This document shows positions 6,307 through 9,454 of a stretch of DNA of 9,454 nucleotides, piece after piece (the stretch's first letter is position 1; every line of letters starts with the position of its first letter). The stretch covers positions 1 to 9,454 of the forward strand of contig CAYXJR010000122.1 of NCBI GenBank assembly GCA_964465145.1, in the 5' to 3' direction. Made by a program: the position numbers and the translations under genes. This DNA comes from JAUVKA01 sp964465145. GTDB taxonomy: Bacteria > Bacteroidota > Bacteroidia > Bacteroidales > UBA12481. Below the pieces are notes generated by a model. The model ran no database searches, was not told where the DNA came from, and saw only the letters and a program-made list of their open reading frames with translations.

Positions 6307-7299
6307 TTATTGGTTTTATGACAGACAATTTTCTTCGAATAATTGCTTTTGGCAGGCTAAACCGGTAAAATGTGCCTGGATCAACTATTGCATCTACAAT
6401 ATATGCAATTTCATTCTCCTGGTTGCTACCTATCACGGTTCCGATTGAAGACATCATTTTAGCTCCGGGGTCCGGGGCATCGGCGGTGGGTCCATAGCAA
6501 CCCTGGCAGGGCGCATTTCCTTCAATGCAACGATAGCCACACCCCCCACGTGTTGCAGGGCCCATACAGATCACACCCTGTTCCAGAAAACATGTGACGC
6601 CATCATCCTGAATCTCCCACGGGCGAAGGAACTTTTGTCTGATCTTTTTGTCAGTTTTTTTCTTTTGCAGTCATCACATAAAGTTTTGCCCAGGGCACCA
6701 ACAACCGAGCCATTAGGGGGCAATTCTTTATTTCTGACAATAGCCATAAAAACTTCAACCAGTCGTTCCGTCTGAGGTGGACATCCCGGAAGAAAATAAT
6801 CCACATCCACCGCTTGGCTCAGCGCTCTGACATCATTATAAAAATCAGGCAGTTCCAGTTCACCCTCAGGAACAACGTAATGGGTTGTGGGGAAAATGCC
6901 ATCCGGGTTCACCGTAGATTCAGTCTCCTTGTATACGCGATTAAAAAGCTCTTCCTTAGTACTCATGTTGGCAAGGCCCGGAATGCCACCCAAATGTGCG
7001 CAGGAACCATATGCAACTAAAATTTTAGACTTCTGCCTCAGGAGCTGTGCCATATGTTCATTTTCAGAATTCCGGACGGTACCATTGAAAAGGGTTATAT
7101 CGATATGGCCATCGGGCATTTCCTCGATATCCTTATACTTAATATCCAACGCTATAGGCCAGAAGACCAAATCAGCAGCAGCAACAACATCGAATAACTT
7201 CTCATGGACATCCAGGACTGAAACACAACAACCTCCGCAACCGGCTCCCCAATACACAGCCATCTTCAATTTGGGTTTATCATGATTTGCCAAATTCAT
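6302..7299 (-). pseudogene. mvhG: MvhG hydrogenase small subunit with a one-base frameshift
   Basis: This is the FeS small subunit of the MvhADG hydrogenase, transferring electrons from MvhA to MvhD. The N-terminus has the proximal-cluster motif GAGCGGC (C21, C24), with C100 in YGSCAHLGG and C173 in LPGCPPQTE. After CDDCKRKK the frame breaks at a run of seven A on the coding strand (6655-6661); the protein continues in the -1 frame with KKIRQKFLRPWEIQDDG and ends with GPATRGGCGYRC and CQGCYGP. Adding one A restores a single protein of about 330 residues, the normal size. It starts at ATG 7299, five bases after mvhD, and its stop overlaps the start region of mvhA, as in intact mvhDGA operons. 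The break may be decay, a base-calling error in the A run, or ribosomal slippage; decay fits the neighbours best. Confidence 0.88.
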
Positions 7300-7304
7300 T
7301 CTTA

Positions 7305-7736
7305 TTAAGCGATATTGTCTAACTGGATTTTAATGGTAGATGGACCCAGGTTTCGAACGGTCTGGGTCATTTCATCAGCCAGATCGGAGAATTGTTTTCC
7401 TTCGCTGGCACTGATCCAGGCCAACCGGACGCGATCACGTTCAATACCCATTTGCTCAATGTACTTTTCGATCAGTTTAAAACGCCTGAGACATTTATAA
7501 TTTCCCTCATGGTAATGACAATCTCCCGGGTGGCAACCACAAACCAGAACACCATCGGCTCCTTCCTGGAATGCTTTGAAAATAAAGGTTGGACAAACCC
7601 TTCCAGAGCACATAACCCTTATAATACGCAAGTTATGGGAATGCTTAATACGGCTTGTGCCGGCAAGGTCGGCACCGGTATAGGAACACCAGTTACATAA
7701 AAAGGCGACAATTCTAGGTTCGAATTCATTTTTCAT
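7305..7736 (-). CDS. mvhD: MvhD, iron-sulfur linker between hydrogenase and HdrA
   Basis: This [2Fe-2S] protein passes electrons from the MvhAG hydrogenase to HdrA in the MvhADG-HdrABC bifurcating complex. At 143 residues it has the expected length and is the only undamaged gene in this operon. Conserved cysteines are visible in CNWCSYTGAD (C14, C17), CSGRVCP (C43, C48) and CGCHPGDCHYHEGNYKC (C66, C68, C73, C82). The ATG at 7736 lies four bases past the end of hdrA, and mvhG starts five bases after its stop, so it was translated as part of a tightly packed operon. No strong Shine-Dalgarno site is seen. With partners on both sides broken, the product would have no obvious role in this complex; it may survive simply because it is short. 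Confidence 0.93.
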   Translation of the reverse strand: MKNEFEPRIVAFLCNWCSYTGADLAGTSRIKHSHNLRIIRVMCSGRVCPTFIFKAFQEGADGVLVCGCHPGDCHYHEGNYKCLRRFKLIEKYIEQMGIERDRVRLAWISASEGKQFSDLADEMTQTVRNLGPSTIKIQLDNIA

Positions 7737-7740
7737 GGTT

Positions 7741-9235
7741 TCAGGCTTCTAATAATTGAGACATGACTCCTTCAATCTGTGCGAGAATCTGTTTCTCTGT
7801 AAAATGGCGGCTCCCGATAGCGCCGGTTGGGCAGGCTGAAGTGCAGGTTCCGCAACCTTTGCAAAGGACTTCGTTAACATGGGAGACTCTTTTTTCGGTG
7901 AGATATTCAATCGCTCCGTATGGACAAACATGGACGCAGGTTTGGCAACCACAGCAGATCTCCTCACGAACGGTAGAAGTCATTACTTCAACTTCCACGA
8001 AGCCATTATGGATCATCGCCAGCACTCTTGCCACCGCAGCTTTGGCCTGTGATACTGAATCACTAATTTCTTTCGGAGCCTGACAGCTTCCGACGACAAA
8101 AACTCCATCTGTTGTGGTTGCAACGGGATCAGCTTCGGATGCTTTTCCATATAAAATTTATTACTGCACATACTGATCCCGAGAACCTGGCTTAGCTGTT
8201 TTGACGGTTCATGGGCCTCCACTCCAACCATCAGGATCACAAGATCTGCAGGAACCTTAACATTCTCTCCACTAAGCAATTCCTTCATTTCGATTATCAT
8301 CCGGGTGCCATCCTTTTTCCCGGCTTCACGGATGTAGGGATGCTTGCCTTTTTGGTCGTACATCAGGAATAAAACTCCTCTTTTACCGGTACTTGAATAG
8401 AGCTCTTCACAACCCTTTCCCATTGCCCGCATATCTGTATAAATCTGATAGACATGAGCTTGTGGAAGCAGGTCCATAATTTGATTGGCATATTTCAAGG
8501 CTGTATGGCAACAGTTTCTCGAACAATACGGTAGAATATCAGGATTTCTGCTACCTACGCAATGGATGATTGCAATATGTTTCGGCTCAACACGAGAATT
8601 CAGAAAAACCTGAATCTTAGGATGAGAAGCGACCTCTTCAATGATCGGAATCAAATATTTCGATACCGGTTCTCTGTTGGTAATCGTCCGGTGGATCTGA
8701 CTCATCATTCCACCAAGTTTTTTTTCTTTCTCAACCAGGAAAACGGTACAGCCGGTCCGTGCAATATCCCGGGCTGCCGTCAATCCTGCAATACCTCCCC
8801 AATAACCAGGGTTGCCGGATTCACTTTTACACTCCGTTTGTTTAAAGCTTCCTGCCACCGCACACGTTTGATTGCTCCCGTAACCAGGTCCATGGCTTTC
8901 TGGGTAGCCTTTTCTCGATCACCGTGGATCCATGATACCTGTTCCCTGATATTAGCCATCTGAAACAGATATGGATTTAATCCGGCCTTTTCAAGAGCTT
9001 TTCTAAAAGTCATCTCGTGGATGCGGGGGGAACAGGCAGCTACTACAATACGGTTGAGATTCAATTCCTGGATATCTTTGAGTATCAGCTCCTGACCTGG
9101 ATCTGAACACATATACTGATAATCTCTGGAAATGGCAACACCATGCAACTTTCCGGCTTCAGCAGCTACTTTTTCGACGTCAACATTTTTGGCAATATTC
9201 GTGCCACACCAACAGATGTATACTCCGATTCTAAT
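7741..9235 (-). pseudogene. hdrA: Degraded HdrA, FAD subunit of heterodisulfide reductase
   Basis: HdrA is the FAD protein that splits electron pairs between ferredoxin and a disulfide or similar acceptor. The minus strand shows its parts in order. First is the N-terminal RIGVYICWCGTNIA and YMCSDPGQE domain with VVAACSPRIHE. Then come the FAD-binding GGGIAGLTAARD, CVGSRNPD, the GKGCEELY segment, and two C-terminal [4Fe-4S] motifs (CCGCQTCVHVCP and CKGCGTCTSACP). Damage: one G is missing in the FAD-loop run (plus-strand C run 8797-8800); 100 or more residues are gone between FLNSRVE and PKHIAIIHC (near 8583-8588, reading frame kept); one base is missing near 8130 after HPKL. About 498 codons remain, against about 650 in full-length HdrA. 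The expected start codon is ATT (9235-9233), beside an IS200/IS605 end. Confidence 0.88.
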
Positions 9236-9255
9236 CGCTTCAGGGGTTAGTTCCC

Positions 9256-9269
9256 CGCCGCTTGCGGCG
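9256..9269. repeat. Perfect 6-bp GC hairpin in the IS200/IS605 left end
   Basis: CGCCGC and GCGGCG pair fully with a two-base TT loop. It is the most stable hairpin in the window and sits 20 bases ahead of the transposase start, the place expected for a TnpA recognition hairpin. Confidence 0.6.
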
Positions 9270-9288
9270 AAAGCTGTATCTTTAATGT

Positions 9289-9454
9289 ATGAGCGAAAGC
9301 GAATACATACATAAGTCTCACAATGTTGGTGTTTTGTTGTATCATTTTGTGTGTCCAGCGAAGTATCGTAGGGTAGTTTTCAGCAAGGAGGTGGATAATA
9401 CGTTGAAAGAGATCTGTTTGGAAATTGAGAATCGGTACGAGATGCATTTTTTGG
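9289..9454 (+). CDS. tnpA: IS200/IS605-family TnpA transposase, N-terminal part only
   Basis: A frame opens at ATG 9289 and runs off the window after 55 codons without a stop. It reads MSESEYIHKSHNVGVLL and continues with LYHFVCPAKYRRVVF and LKEICLEIENRYEMHFL. This is the conserved N-terminal strand-helix of Y1-type (HUH) transposases of the IS200 group, which cut and rejoin single-stranded DNA at hairpin ends. The HUH motif and catalytic Tyr would lie beyond the edge. A second ATG at 9285 is out of frame and reaches a stop after nine codons, so 9289 is the better start. No frameshift is needed. No clear Shine-Dalgarno site is seen. Confidence 0.8.
   Translation, partial: MSESEYIHKSHNVGVLLYHFVCPAKYRRVVFSKEVDNTLKEICLEIENRYEMHFL

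Larger units (their letters stand above)
9237..9454 (+). mobile_element. IS200/IS605-family element, left end and start of tnpA; continues past the window
   Basis: The left end carries two adjoining hairpins: GGGG/CCCC (9243-9246 with 9253-9256) and a perfect CGCCGC-TT-GCGGCG (9256-9269). Subterminal hairpins of this kind are what the family's single-strand transposase recognises. The transposase gene follows within 20 bases. The family makes no target duplication, so the left boundary (about 9237-9243) is an estimate. The element lies immediately upstream of hdrA and points away from it. Confidence 0.65.

Noticed and set aside
5995..6321. Plus-strand open frame of 108 codons
   Set aside because: The minus strand here encodes the N-terminal part of MvhA, with the TRLEGH and CGVCPGCHH motifs.
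6887..7285. Long plus-strand open frames across mvhG and mvhD (also 7392-7700 and 7763-8083)
   Set aside because: They are antisense to clear MvhG, MvhD and HdrA coding sequence and have no family features.
9285..9314. Frameshifted tnpA beginning at ATG 9285
   Set aside because: ATG 9289 gives an uninterrupted frame with the expected N-terminus, so no lesion is needed.
9247..9447. A 66-codon minus-strand open frame at the right edge
   Set aside because: It is antisense to the IS200/IS605 transposase start and has no recognisable content.
1..9454. CRISPR array, tRNA, rRNA or phage attachment site
   Set aside because: No regularly spaced repeats, no tRNA-like cloverleaf or rRNA segment, and no integrase was found.

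Overview
The window carries two unrelated-looking hydrogenase loci that face each other across insertion-sequence debris. The left block (about 1-4315, plus strand) is AT-rich and encodes a periplasmic-type uptake [NiFe]-hydrogenase: a Tat-exported small subunit (225-1103), the large subunit (2170-3723) and the endopeptidase that matures the large subunit (3838-4308). All three frames are open and every expected metal ligand I looked for is present. A complete-looking IS1595-family element sits exactly between the small- and large-subunit genes without breaking either one.

The right block (about 4330-9454) is visibly richer in G+C. Its genes read on the minus strand in the order hdrA, mvhD, mvhG, mvhA, the layout of the soluble MvhADG hydrogenase with the electron-bifurcating heterodisulfide-reductase subunit HdrA. 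This operon looks dead: mvhA has an internal deletion of roughly 90 codons plus a one-base deletion and no normal start codon, hdrA has an internal deletion of 100 codons or more plus two one-base deletions, and mvhG has a one-base deletion in an A run. Only mvhD is intact. The operon is bounded by two further mobile elements: a 5'-truncated IS4-family transposase that abuts the end of mvhA, and an IS200/IS605-family element whose hairpin left end lies at the start of hdrA and whose transposase runs off the right edge of the window.

Organism: an anaerobic, hydrogen-metabolising prokaryote, almost certainly a bacterium given the Tat-exported group-1-type hydrogenase with a strong Shine-Dalgarno site. 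MvhADG-HdrA is best known in methanogens and sulfate-reducing Desulfobacterota. The AT-rich left block and a TAnnTTTG-like promoter would also fit Bacteroidota. The sequence does not settle the phylum.

How the parts relate (inference): the living function here is periplasmic H2 oxidation by the left locus, with the exported heterodimer matured by its own protease. No cytochrome or other electron-acceptor gene is visible beside it. The cytoplasmic H2/ferredoxin/disulfide bifurcation route on the right appears to have been lost through IS activity and decay. I did not find convincing evidence of a new biological system; the interesting signals are the IS landing between the two hydrogenase subunits, the decay pattern of the Mvh/Hdr operon and the altered medial-cluster ligand of the small subunit.
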